DNA of 9,020 nt. Source: H111-94 sp034436045 (GTDB lineage: Bacteria; Chloroflexota; Ktedonobacteria; Ktedonobacterales; Ktedonobacteraceae). A program made the translations under genes and the position numbers. The stretch covers positions 1-9,020 of the forward strand of contig DAOTVZ010000041.1 of assembly GCA_034436045.1 (NCBI GenBank), given 5' to 3'. Below, one piece after another: positions 1 through 5,962 of the stretch (its first letter is position 1; the number at the start of each line of letters is the position of its first letter). The notes below the pieces were generated by a model. The model was not told the origin of the DNA. It did no database searches and saw nothing but the letters and a program-made list of their open reading frames with translations.

Positions 1-258
1 TTATCATTCTCTCAGGGCGTGATCAATCACGCCCCTACGGCATGAGCGCTATCAACACAGGGGCGGTGCGATTATCATTCTCTCAGGGCGTGAGCAATCT
101 CGCCCCTACGGCATGAGCGCTATCAACACAGGGGCGGCGCGATTATCATCTCTGAGGGCGTGATCAATCTCGCCCCTACGGCATGAGCGCTATCAACACA
201 GGGGCGGTGCGATTATCATTCTCTCAGGGCGTGATCAATCACGCCCCTACGGCATGAG
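1..258. repeat. Tandem repeat, ~71-bp unit, about 3.6 copies
   Basis: Copies start at 1, 72, 143 and 213, so the periods are 71, 71 and 70 bp. The last copy diverges after about position 258. The copies are nearly identical; the differences I see are a few substitutions and a 1-nt deletion in copy 3. Each unit contains one 20-nt palindrome (15-34, 86-105, 156-175, 227-246) followed directly by CTAC, and then GGCATGAG. Copies 1 and 4 have perfect 8-bp stems (GGGCGTGATCAATCACGCCC); copies 2 and 3 share one T-T mismatch. The array touches the window edge, so its true copy number is unknown. There is no coding potential I would defend here. It lies upstream of dhaK, and I see no promoter inside it. 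Confidence 0.93.
15..38 (-). repeat. REP-like palindrome, copy 1 (GTAG head on - strand)
   Basis: The perfect 8-bp stem GGGCGTGA/TCACGCCC with loop TCAA (15-34) is followed by CTAC (35-38). On the - strand this reads GTAG, then GGGCGTGATTGATCACGCCC. The same element recurs in the tandem units at 86-109, 156-179 and 227-250. A GTAG head next to an imperfect or perfect hairpin is the known layout of REP sequences. Assignment to that class is inference, because no transposase gene lies in the window. Confidence 0.7.
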
Positions 259-304
259 GCCATTGCCGGTTTCGAGGGGAAAAGCTCATCATGCCGTCCC
301 TACA
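227..304 (-). repeat. Repeat copy 4 with its divergent tail
   Basis: The palindrome (227-246) and CTAC (247-250) are followed by a tail that differs from the tandem units. It contains ATTGCCGGTTTCG (262-274), then a GGGGAAA run, and ends near CCGTCCCTAC (295-304), which looks like a decayed second GTAG head. ACGGCATGAG (249-258) pairs imperfectly with the stretch at 285-297, which has a 3-nt insertion. The same palindrome, CTAC and 13-nt core recur downstream of dhaL at 2345-2392, so related elements sit on both sides of the dhaKL pair. Confidence 0.65.
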
Positions 305-390
305 GAATTAAAAGCCCGGTATCAGAGCATAGAAGTTGGGTACCCTTTGTTTTGGCGTTTATTTGATGAAAAACATCGAGAGGATGTACC

Positions 391-1392
391 ATGAAGAAAC
401 TCATCAACAAGCCGGAAGATGTGGTGAAAGAGGCGTTGGCCGGAATGGCGGCAGCACACGCCGACCTTATCACTGTGGACATCGAAAACCAGGTCATTGT
501 TCGTAAAGATGCACCGGTGCAAGGCAAAGTCGGCATTATCTCTGGTGGCGGCAGCGGTCATGAACCGATGCACGGCGGCTTCGTCGGCTTTGGCATGCTC
601 GATGCCGCCTGCCCTGGTGCGGTGTTCACCTCACCAGTGCCAGATCAGATGCTGATCGCTACCAAAGCCGTCAATGGTGGAGCAGGTGTGTTACATATCG
701 TCAAGAACTACACGGGCGATGTGATGAACTTCGAGATGGCGGCTGAACTGGCCGAGGCCGAAGGCATTCACGTAGAGAGCGTGGTCACGAACGACGATGT
801 GGCTGTGCAGGATAGCCTCTATACGGCGGGACGGCGCGGCGTTGGCGTCACCGTGCTGCTGGAGAAAATCGTAGGCGGCTTCGCGCAAACGGGCGCACCG
901 CTCGATCAGGTGGCGGCACTGGCGCGCAAGGTCAATGCACAGGGACGCAGCATGGGCATGGCACTCACCCCCTGCACTGTTCCCACCGCCGGGAAACCTA
1001 CCTTTGAACTGGGCGAAGACGAGATGGAGATCGGCATTGGCATTCACGGCGAGCCGGGACGCCGCCGCGTGAAACTGGCTCCCGCCGATGAGATCACCGA
1101 GATGCTGGCCACACCTGTTATTGAAGACCTGGGCCTCAAGAGCGGCGAAAACGTGCTGGCCTTCGTCAACGGCATGGGCGGCACACCACTGATCGAACTG
1201 TATATCGTTTATAATGCCCTCAACCGCATCCTCAAGGGCAAGAACATCAACATCGTTCGTTCGCTGGTCGGCAGCTACATCACCTCGCTGGAGATGGCCG
1301 GTTGCTCAATCACGCTGGTGCGCATGGACGATGAACTGATCAAATATTGGGATGCGCCGGTACATACTCCTGCATTGCGCTGGGGCATGTAA
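391..1392 (+). CDS. dhaK: DhaK, dihydroxyacetone-binding subunit of PEP-dependent DHA kinase
   Basis: DhaK holds dihydroxyacetone while DhaL transfers phosphate to it, giving dihydroxyacetone phosphate in the cytoplasm. The 333-residue protein is slightly shorter than E. coli DhaK (356). SGGGSGHEP at residues 51-59 carries His57, matching E. coli His56. NYTGDVMNF has Asp110, matching Asp109. GIGIHGEPG carries His219, the counterpart of His218 that binds the substrate covalently as a hemiaminal. The C-terminus DAPVHTPALRWGM is also typical. The start is supported by a GAGAGGA ribosome site at 378-384, six bases before the ATG. dhaL follows after 86 nt, and a PTS-type phosphodonor gene lies further down. 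DhaL and the donor show that this is the PEP-dependent type, not the ATP-dependent single-chain kinase. I found no convincing promoter upstream; only a weak TTGGGT at 336-341 lies near a poor -10. Confidence 0.96.
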   Translation: MKKLINKPEDVVKEALAGMAAAHADLITVDIENQVIVRKDAPVQGKVGIISGGGSGHEPMHGGFVGFGMLDAACPGAVFTSPVPDQMLIATKAVNGGAGVLHIVKNYTGDVMNFEMAAELAEAEGIHVESVVTNDDVAVQDSLYTAGRRGVGVTVLLEKIVGGFAQTGAPLDQVAALARKVNAQGRSMGMALTPCTVPTAGKPTFELGEDEMEIGIGIHGEPGRRRVKLAPADEITEMLATPVIEDLGLKSGENVLAFVNGMGGTPLIELYIVYNALNRILKGKNINIVRSLVGSYITSLEMAGCSITLVRMDDELIKYWDAPVHTPALRWGM

Positions 1393-1426
1393 CCCGTTTC
1401 GCCTATACTTCGTAGTTTATATTACG

Positions 1427-1458
1427 GCATGAGGGTATGCCATATCATGCCCTCATGC
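1427..1458 (+). repeat. Hairpin between dhaK and dhaL
   Basis: GCATGAGGGTATG (1427-1439) pairs with CATGCCCTCATGC (1446-1458), giving a 13-bp stem with one G-T pair and a 6-nt loop. It ends two bases before the dhaL ribosome site (AAAGGAAAG, 1462-1470). No T-run follows, so it does not look like an intrinsic terminator. It could act in mRNA processing, in stabilising the dhaK message, or in limiting ribosome access to dhaL. Its first bases (TACGGCATGAGG, 1423-1434) are identical to the tail of the upstream repeat (248-259), so it may descend from the same repeat family. Confidence 0.7.
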
Positions 1459-1478
1459 ATAAAAGGAAAGCGTTGCCT

Positions 1479-2111
1479 ATGACGAATGAGGATATGATCC
1501 GCTGGCTAGAGGGCATAGCCGATGCATTGCATGAAAACGCGCAATACCTGACCGAACTGGACGCGGCCATTGGCGATGCCGATCATGGCACAAACATGGA
1601 TCGCGGCTTTACAGCGGTGCGCGCCAAATTTCCTGCGATGCAGACGATGGATATGGCCGGTCAACTCAAGACCGTTGGTAGCACGCTGGTTTCGACGGTG
1701 GGCGGTGCCAGTGGGCCGCTCTACGGCACGGCCTTCCTGCGTGCCGGTAACGCTATTGCCGGTAAAACCGATCTTTCAGCCGCTGATGTAGTTGCCATGC
1801 TGGAAGCCTTTCTCGGCGGCATTGTCGCACGCGGCAAAGCGCAACCGGGCGAGAAGACCATGGTTGATGCCCTGACGCCCGCGCTCACTGCCGCCAAAAC
1901 GGCGCTGCAAGAGGGGGCCGGCCTGGCCGAGGTAACGGCGCGTGCCGCTGCCGCCGCCGAAGAGGGCATGAAGGCCACCATCCCGATGCTCGCCACGAAG
2001 GGGCGCGCCAGCTATCTTGGTGAACGCAGTATTGGTCATCAAGACCCCGGCGCAACCTCTAGCTGGCTCATGCTACGCTGCCTGGCCGAGGTATGCGCCG
2101 GGTCGGTGTAG
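1479..2111 (+). CDS. dhaL: DhaL, ADP-binding subunit of PEP-dependent DHA kinase
   Basis: DhaL keeps a tightly bound ADP/ATP as a cofactor, receives phosphate from DhaM and passes it to dihydroxyacetone on DhaK. Starting at 1479 the protein has 210 residues, the same length as E. coli DhaL. LDAAIGDADHG (27-37) supplies the Mg-binding aspartates Asp28, Asp33 and Asp35 (E. coli 30, 35 and 37). GGASGPLYG (75-83) and ERSIGHQDPGATS (182-194) are the other nucleotide-site motifs. An in-frame ATG at 1437 would add 14 residues, but it lies inside a stable hairpin. The ATG at 1479 has AAAGGAAAG eight bases upstream and gives the family N-terminus. The TAG stop is part of a GTAG repeat head (2108-2111). 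The gene is probably co-transcribed with dhaK. Confidence 0.96.
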   Translation: MTNEDMIRWLEGIADALHENAQYLTELDAAIGDADHGTNMDRGFTAVRAKFPAMQTMDMAGQLKTVGSTLVSTVGGASGPLYGTAFLRAGNAIAGKTDLSAADVVAMLEAFLGGIVARGKAQPGEKTMVDALTPALTAAKTALQEGAGLAEVTARAAAAAEEGMKATIPMLATKGRASYLGERSIGHQDPGATSSWLMLRCLAEVCAGSV

Positions 2112-2131
2112 GGGCGGGATTGCTCCCGTCC
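2108..2131 (+). repeat. REP-like palindrome overlapping the dhaL stop
   Basis: GTAG (2108-2111) is followed directly by the 20-nt hairpin GGGCGGGATTGCTCCCGTCC (2112-2131), an 8-bp stem with one G-T pair and loop TTGC. The TAG of the head is the dhaL stop codon. It has the same layout as the repeats at 15-38 and 8201-8224, with different but compensating stem bases. In the mRNA it would form a hairpin immediately after the dhaL stop. Confidence 0.75.
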
Positions 2132-2211
2132 TATCGGTTTCGGTCGCAAAATTCATAATTCCGTCTGTGCGCAATTATAAATTTTTCCGTCGAAGTCGGA
2201 AATCTCGGAAA

Positions 2212-2231
2212 GGACAGGAGCAATCCTGTCC
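2212..2231 (-). repeat. REP-like palindrome with degenerate head
   Basis: GGACAGGAGCAATCCTGTCC is a perfect 8-bp stem with loop GCAA. Compared with the 15-34 copy, stem pairs 3/18, 5/16 and 6/15 are all changed on both sides so that pairing is kept. The flanking tetranucleotide on the - strand reads TGGT, not GTAG, so the head has decayed or this copy lies outside the strict family. Confidence 0.65.
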
Positions 2232-2344
2232 ACCATGATTCATCGTGCGTGCCATCGGATGCCTTGCGTCCCCCGTATGAAGCTGATGCATCATCTTTCG
2301 ACGGGATACATGGGTCTGCCGTGAGGCGCGATCAAGTGCGCGGC

Positions 2345-2392
2345 GGACGTGATCAATTATGTCCCTACGGATGGCTTTTATTGCCGGTTTCG
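2345..2392 (-). repeat. REP-like palindrome with conserved tail
   Basis: GGACGTGATCAATTATGTCC (2345-2364) pairs over 8 bp with two G-T wobbles on the + strand and loop TCAA. CTAC follows at 2365-2368, giving a GTAG head on the - strand. ATTGCCGGTTTCG (2380-2392) is the same 13-mer found after the palindrome at 227-246, so this is a diverged copy of the longer element upstream of dhaK. Confidence 0.7.
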
Positions 2393-2420
2393 TTGGGGAA
2401 ATTCCATTATCTTATCTGAC

Positions 2421-2457
2421 ACGTGATTAATTACGCAGTGTGCGTGATCAATCATGT
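2421..2457. repeat. Two decayed palindromes in tandem
   Basis: ACGTGATTAATTACGC (2421-2436) and GCGTGATCAATCATGT (2442-2457) both keep the GTGA-TNAA-TYA core of the palindrome family, with shortened stems and no GTAG or CTAC. They lie just upstream of the ribosome site of the fusion gene and read as degraded family members. A role as a regulator-binding site cannot be excluded. Confidence 0.4.
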
Positions 2458-2495
2458 TGCTAATATAACGCAGGCGAGCATACATATCTTTTTTC

Positions 2496-2502
2496 AGAAG
2501 GA
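2496..2502 (+). promoter_or_regulatory. Ribosome binding site deciding the DhaM-fusion start
   Basis: AGAAGGA lies seven bases before the ATG at 2510. The frame is open back to a GTG at 2423, but the extra 29 residues cover decayed repeats and have no family counterpart. The ATG at 2510 gives the DhaM-type N-terminus with its active histidine at residue 10. Confidence 0.85.
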
Positions 2503-2509
2503 ATACCAT

Positions 2510-5134
2510 ATGACGGTAGGGCTGGTCATTGTCTCACATAGCGCCCAGTTGGCGCGTGGCGTCGTGGAGCTTGTCGATCAGATGACGCAGGGGAAGGTCC
2601 CCCTGGTTGCTGCCGGTGGAGCAGGCGAGGGAATTTTAGGCACATCCGCCGATACCATCGCTCAGGCCATCGAGCAGATTGATTCATCTGATGGCGTACT
2701 CATCCTGCTTGACCTGGGCAGCGCGCTCCTCTCGGCGGAGATGGCCCTGGAATTTCTCAGCGACGAGCAACGCGCCCATGTGGCGCTCACATTCGCTCCA
2801 CTGGTCGAGGGCGCAGTGGCGGCAGCAATGGAAGCGGCGCTTGGGCGCTCGCTTGCGCAGGTGAAGCAGGCGGCAGAACAGACGGCACAGCGCATACACC
2901 TGCTCCGGCTCAAACCGATCCCCGATGAAAGTCCAACCGAGACATCGCCCCCGTCTCAGGTGAGTACATCCTCCACGCCTGCACCATTACCCGTCGATAG
3001 CCTTGAAGTAACTTTGCAGATTACCAATCCCTCCGGTTTGCATGCCCGCCCGGCCAGCCTGTTGGTACAGACCGCTGCTGCTTTCCAATCCACCATTACT
3101 ATTCAGCGCCCGGCAGGCCCGCCGGTTGATGCCACCAGTATCCTCGCCGTTCTCTCGCTCGGTGTGCGCCAGGGCGAAACCATTGTTGTGCGCGCCAGTG
3201 GCCCCGATGCTGCCGCCGCGCTGGCAACGCTCAAGGCGCTGGCCGAAGCCAACTTCCACGAACAACCAGCACCGACACCATCAGCCGCTGTAACTGCACC
3301 AGCGCCATCGATTGCCCCGGCAAGTGACAAAGCGGCACCCGCATCGCCGGAACAGCCTGCTGATAGCTGGCAAGGTATCTCAACTTCCCCCGGCTACGCG
3401 CTCGGCCCGGCTTTTGTCATTACTGATACCGCTCCTGTGTTGGCAGGTATCGAACAACAGATTATCAATGATGAACAGGTTTCACTGGAACAACAGCGCC
3501 TGCACGACGCGGTACAGAAGGCGGGACAGGAATTGCATGAACTGGCGCAAAGGCTCAAGACGCATATGGGGAACGAAGCCGATATCTTCAACGCCCAGGC
3601 ACTCATGCTGGATGATCCCGAACTGAAACACGAAGCCGAGCAGCTTATCGAGCAACACCACCTGGATGCCGCGAGTGCGCTGGCGCGAGCCGGTGAGCAG
3701 ATGGCCAACACCATTGCGCAGTTGCCCGATCCGTTGCTGGCCGCGCGTGCCGCCGATATTCGTGACGCCGTAGGACGGGCCGTGCGTTTCTTGCGCCCTG
3801 AAAGTGTGCAGAGTCCCCTTCAGAGACTCCGCCAGCCCTCTGTTCTGATCGCCCATGACCTGACCCCTTCAGATACGGCACAGTTACGCCCGGAACTGGT
3901 ACTGGGTATCGCCACCGTGCAGGGTGGGCCAACGGCGCACGCGGCTATCCTGGCACGCGCGCTGGGTATTCCCGCCCTGGCCGGCTTGCCGGAGATAGCC
4001 TTGCGCCAGCTTCGTCCCGGACAGGAGGTGGGCCTGGATGCCAGCAAAGGCAGGCTGTATGCCGCGCTCTCGTCCGAACTACGCACTTTGCTACAACAGC
4101 GCGTGCAAGAGCAGCAGCAGCGACAGACCTCGCTCAAGGCCGGAGCGGCACGTAGCTATACCCCCGTTACGCTAGGCCGACGCAAGATACAGTTGCTCGC
4201 CAACGTTGGTAGCGTGGCAGAGGCCGAGGCAGCGCGTCAGTGGGGTGCGGGTGGCATCGGCTTACTGCGTACCGAATTCCTGTTAGCCAATACGGCGGTC
4301 TTTCCCGACGAACAGCAGCAGCGCCGCCTCTATATCCAGGTATTCCAGGCCTTTCTCGGTCAGTCGCCGACGCGACGCGGCCCCGTCGTCGTGCGTACCC
4401 TGGATGCGGGGGCCGACAAGCCGATGCCTGCGCTGGAGGCGTTGATTGGCTCTACGGAGGAGGCCAACCCCGCGCTTGGCGTGCGCGGCATTCGCGTTCA
4501 CCTGGCCCACACGGAGCTACTGGAACAGCAGATACGCGCATTGCTGCTGGCCTCCGTCGATACCGGCATTGAATTACATATCATGTTCCCAATGGTTTCA
4601 ACAGTGGAAGAGGTACACACGCTCAAGGCTATTATGGCACGAGTGCAGAGCGAGTTGCGGCAAAAAGCTATCGCGCTACCACCACGCATCCCGTCAGGTA
4701 TCATGGTTGAGGTGCCGTCCGCCGCCTTGATGGCTCCCGAACTGGCCCAACTGGTAGATTTCTTCAGCATCGGAGCCAACGACCTGCTGCAATATACGCT
4801 GGCCAGCGACCGCACCAACGCCGCACTGTCCACTCTTTATACACCCACGCAGCCAGCGTTGCTGCGTTTCATCCACATGATTGCGCAGGCAGCCCGTCAG
4901 GCAGGCAAACCGGTAGCGGTCTGCGGCGAGATGGCCGGGGACGCCCGTCTGGCCCCCTTGCTGGTCGGCCTGGGAGTCGATGAATTGAGCATGGCCCCCA
5001 GCGCGCTGGCTGCCGTCCGTGCCACGCTCAGCAAACGCAGCATCAAGGAACTGACCGCGCTGGCCAACCGTGCCCTCAAACTCACTACAGTGGCCGAAGT
5101 CGAGGCTCTCTGCCGGGAAGCGCTATTCAGTTGA
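2510..5134 (+). CDS. dhaM: DhaM-HPr-Enzyme I fusion, PEP-dependent phosphodonor for DHA kinase
   Basis: This 874-residue cytoplasmic protein would carry phosphate from PEP to DhaL. Residues 1-130 are a DhaM (mannose-type EIIA) domain with VIVSHS and His10, the counterpart of E. coli His9. A Pro/Ser/Thr linker (about 135-163) leads to an HPr domain (165-250) with GLHARPAS and His178; Ser210 sits at the regulatory-serine position. An Ala/Pro-rich linker (251-286) precedes a full Enzyme I. Its swivel domain carries GGPTAHAAILAR with His477. Its PEP-binding half has GIGLLRTEF (Arg588), RTLDAGADK (Arg629), GIMVEVPSA (Glu734), FFSIGANDLLQYTL (Asp758) and VCGEMAGD (Cys805). E. coli DhaM ends after a partial Enzyme I, so this version is longer and looks able to use PEP directly. 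One oddity is GAND where the usual signature is GTND or GSND. The context with dhaK and dhaL fixes its role; a second role as general Enzyme I is possible. Confidence 0.93.
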   Translation: MTVGLVIVSHSAQLARGVVELVDQMTQGKVPLVAAGGAGEGILGTSADTIAQAIEQIDSSDGVLILLDLGSALLSAEMALEFLSDEQRAHVALTFAPLVEGAVAAAMEAALGRSLAQVKQAAEQTAQRIHLLRLKPIPDESPTETSPPSQVSTSSTPAPLPVDSLEVTLQITNPSGLHARPASLLVQTAAAFQSTITIQRPAGPPVDATSILAVLSLGVRQGETIVVRASGPDAAAALATLKALAEANFHEQPAPTPSAAVTAPAPSIAPASDKAAPASPEQPADSWQGISTSPGYALGPAFVITDTAPVLAGIEQQIINDEQVSLEQQRLHDAVQKAGQELHELAQRLKTHMGNEADIFNAQALMLDDPELKHEAEQLIEQHHLDAASALARAGEQMANTIAQLPDPLLAARAADIRDAVGRAVRFLRPESVQSPLQRLRQPSVLIAHDLTPSDTAQLRPELVLGIATVQGGPTAHAAILARALGIPALAGLPEIALRQLRPGQEVGLDASKGRLYAALSSELRTLLQQRVQEQQQRQTSLKAGAARSYTPVTLGRRKIQLLANVGSVAEAEAARQWGAGGIGLLRTEFLLANTAVFPDEQQQRRLYIQVFQAFLGQSPTRRGPVVVRTLDAGADKPMPALEALIGSTEEANPALGVRGIRVHLAHTELLEQQIRALLLASVDTGIELHIMFPMVSTVEEVHTLKAIMARVQSELRQKAIALPPRIPSGIMVEVPSAALMAPELAQLVDFFSIGANDLLQYTLASDRTNAALSTLYTPTQPALLRFIHMIAQAARQAGKPVAVCGEMAGDARLAPLLVGLGVDELSMAPSALAAVRATLSKRSIKELTALANRALKLTTVAEVEALCREALFS

Positions 5135-5156
5135 TTGCTCTCGCTACCTATAATGA

Positions 5157-5182
5157 TACCGCTTGTGGCCATCAGAGCGGTA
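5157..5182 (+). terminator. Possible weak terminator after the DhaM fusion
   Basis: TACCGCT (5157-5163) pairs with AGCGGTA (5176-5182) around a 12-nt loop, 22 bases after the stop codon. There is no T-run, so intrinsic termination is doubtful. It is recorded because it is the only hairpin directly downstream of the gene. Confidence 0.25.
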
Positions 5183-5202
5183 GTTATCAGACTTCAGACC
5201 CT

Positions 5203-5231
5203 TTGCGTAGTTTCTCCGTGTGCAGTATAAT
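5203..5231 (+). promoter_or_regulatory. Sigma-70-type promoter for the sdh operon
   Basis: A perfect -10 hexamer TATAAT lies at 5226-5231, with TTGCGT (5203-5208) 17 bp upstream matching the conserved TTG of the -35. Transcription would start near 5238, leaving a leader of about 308 nt before sdhC. The -10 is strong and the -35 only moderate. Confidence 0.55.
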
Positions 5232-5536
5232 ACATATACAACGTCAACAGCACGGTAGACACAAAGGGGTGCTACTCGCACGCGCTCCGTAGCTCTTGTA
5301 TCGGTCCGATAGAGTAATACCCCTTGCAGTTATCTCTATCTTGAAAGTGGGCGCGAGTAAGAGCAAAGAGGCCGACGAGACAGAAACAGGAGAGAATGGG
5401 GCGAAGAATATTTGCATGCGTAGCATCGGCTACCTTCACAGGTTTCTCTATTCCCGCGTAGTGCGTACCCTCCTCTGCCTGACCTCCGCCTGTCGCTGTT
5501 CCTTGTCGTCTCGTGCTGTCCTCACGCCCCGGAATT

Positions 5537-5545
5537 GAGGAAAAG
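5537..5545 (+). promoter_or_regulatory. Ribosome binding site deciding the sdhC start
   Basis: GAGGAAAAG directly precedes the ATG at 5546. An in-frame GTG at 5513 would add 11 residues that include the ribosome site itself, so the ATG is preferred. Confidence 0.8.
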
Positions 5546-5938
5546 ATGTATAAAGGTCAATCTGGTATGTGGTCCTGGTTGTTCCACCGTGTCTCAGGAC
5601 TCGCAATCTTGCTTTTCCTGTTTATCCACATCGTTGATATTTCCCTGCTCGGCTTCGGCCCCCAGGTGTATGATGAGGGCATCGCCTTTTTCGATACTAT
5701 CATCGTGCGCCTGCTCTCGCTGGCCCTGATCGCGGCTGTTCTCTATCATGCGCTCAACGGTGTGCGTATCATGTTTATCGACTTCTGGCGCAAAGGGGTC
5801 TATTATCAGAAGCCGATGTTTGCCGGCGTGATGGCGATAACGATAGTGGCATTCATTGTGTTCTGCTTCTTCGTTATTGGCCCTGTGATACCCGGCGTTG
5901 CGGCATGGTTCGTCCAACCACTGGCAAAGCTGCACTAG
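5546..5938 (+). CDS. sdhC: SdhC, succinate dehydrogenase cytochrome b membrane anchor
   Basis: SdhC is one of two membrane subunits that anchor complex II, bind heme b and form the quinone site. The 130-residue protein has three hydrophobic spans, about 18-37, 52-78 and 92-116. The family signature HRVSG is at 14-18. His68 in YHALNGVRIMFIDF matches the conserved heme ligand (E. coli His84). His28, in the first span, is a second candidate ligand. The layout HRVSG, then His, then HxxNGxRI is mirrored in SdhD, which suggests ancestral duplication. The first gene of the operon, it ends 24 nt before sdhD. Confidence 0.92.
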   Translation: MYKGQSGMWSWLFHRVSGLAILLFLFIHIVDISLLGFGPQVYDEGIAFFDTIIVRLLSLALIAAVLYHALNGVRIMFIDFWRKGVYYQKPMFAGVMAITIVAFIVFCFFVIGPVIPGVAAWFVQPLAKLH

Positions 5939-5950
5939 AGAACCTTGAAG

Positions 5951-5955
5951 AGGAG
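5951..5955 (+). promoter_or_regulatory. Ribosome binding site deciding the sdhD start
   Basis: AGGAG lies seven bases before the ATG at 5963. The frame is open to a TTG at 5945, which would place this site inside the gene. A second ATG at 5969 is too far from the site, so 5963 is the best start. Confidence 0.8.
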
Positions 5956-5962
5956 TGATCGT

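Larger units (their letters stand above)
2112..2509. other. 398-nt intergenic region between dhaL and the DhaM fusion
   Basis: No credible gene is visible here. The region is dominated by palindromes: 2112-2131, 2212-2231 and 2345-2364, plus decayed versions near 2321-2341 and 2421-2457. The first two are 17/20 identical when one is reverse-complemented, so they form an inverted pair about 80 nt apart. A possible -10 (TATAAC, 2464-2469) lies before the fusion gene but has no good -35, so I do not call a promoter. Confidence 0.7.
5135..5545. other. 411-nt intergenic region, sdh promoter and leader
   Basis: No credible gene is present; an 80-codon open frame from a TTG at 5296 has no ribosome site or family features. 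The region holds a small hairpin (5157-5182), a promoter near 5203-5231 and a leader of roughly 300 nt before sdhC. Pyrimidine-rich CCTC and CCTCC runs (5468-5475, 5483-5487) could pair with the sdhC ribosome site, but this is untested. Confidence 0.6.

Noticed and set aside
1..258. CRISPR-like array
   Set aside because: The stretches between the palindromes are themselves repeated, so there are no unique spacers, and no cas genes are present.
300..573. Two short - strand open frames overlapping the dhaK start
   Set aside because: They overlap the well-supported dhaK gene and show no motifs or ribosome sites.
2017..2238. 73-codon open frame across the dhaL end
   Set aside because: It is out of frame with dhaL, half of it is inside that gene, and the rest runs through repeat palindromes.
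2441..2457. CRP/FNR-type operator before the DhaM fusion
   Set aside because: The half-sites GTGA and TCAT are 4 bp apart rather than the 6 of CRP-type sites, and the sequence fits a decayed copy of the local palindrome family better.
5296..5538. 80-codon open frame upstream of sdhC
   Set aside because: It starts at a TTG without a ribosome site, has no family features, and lies in the probable sdh leader.
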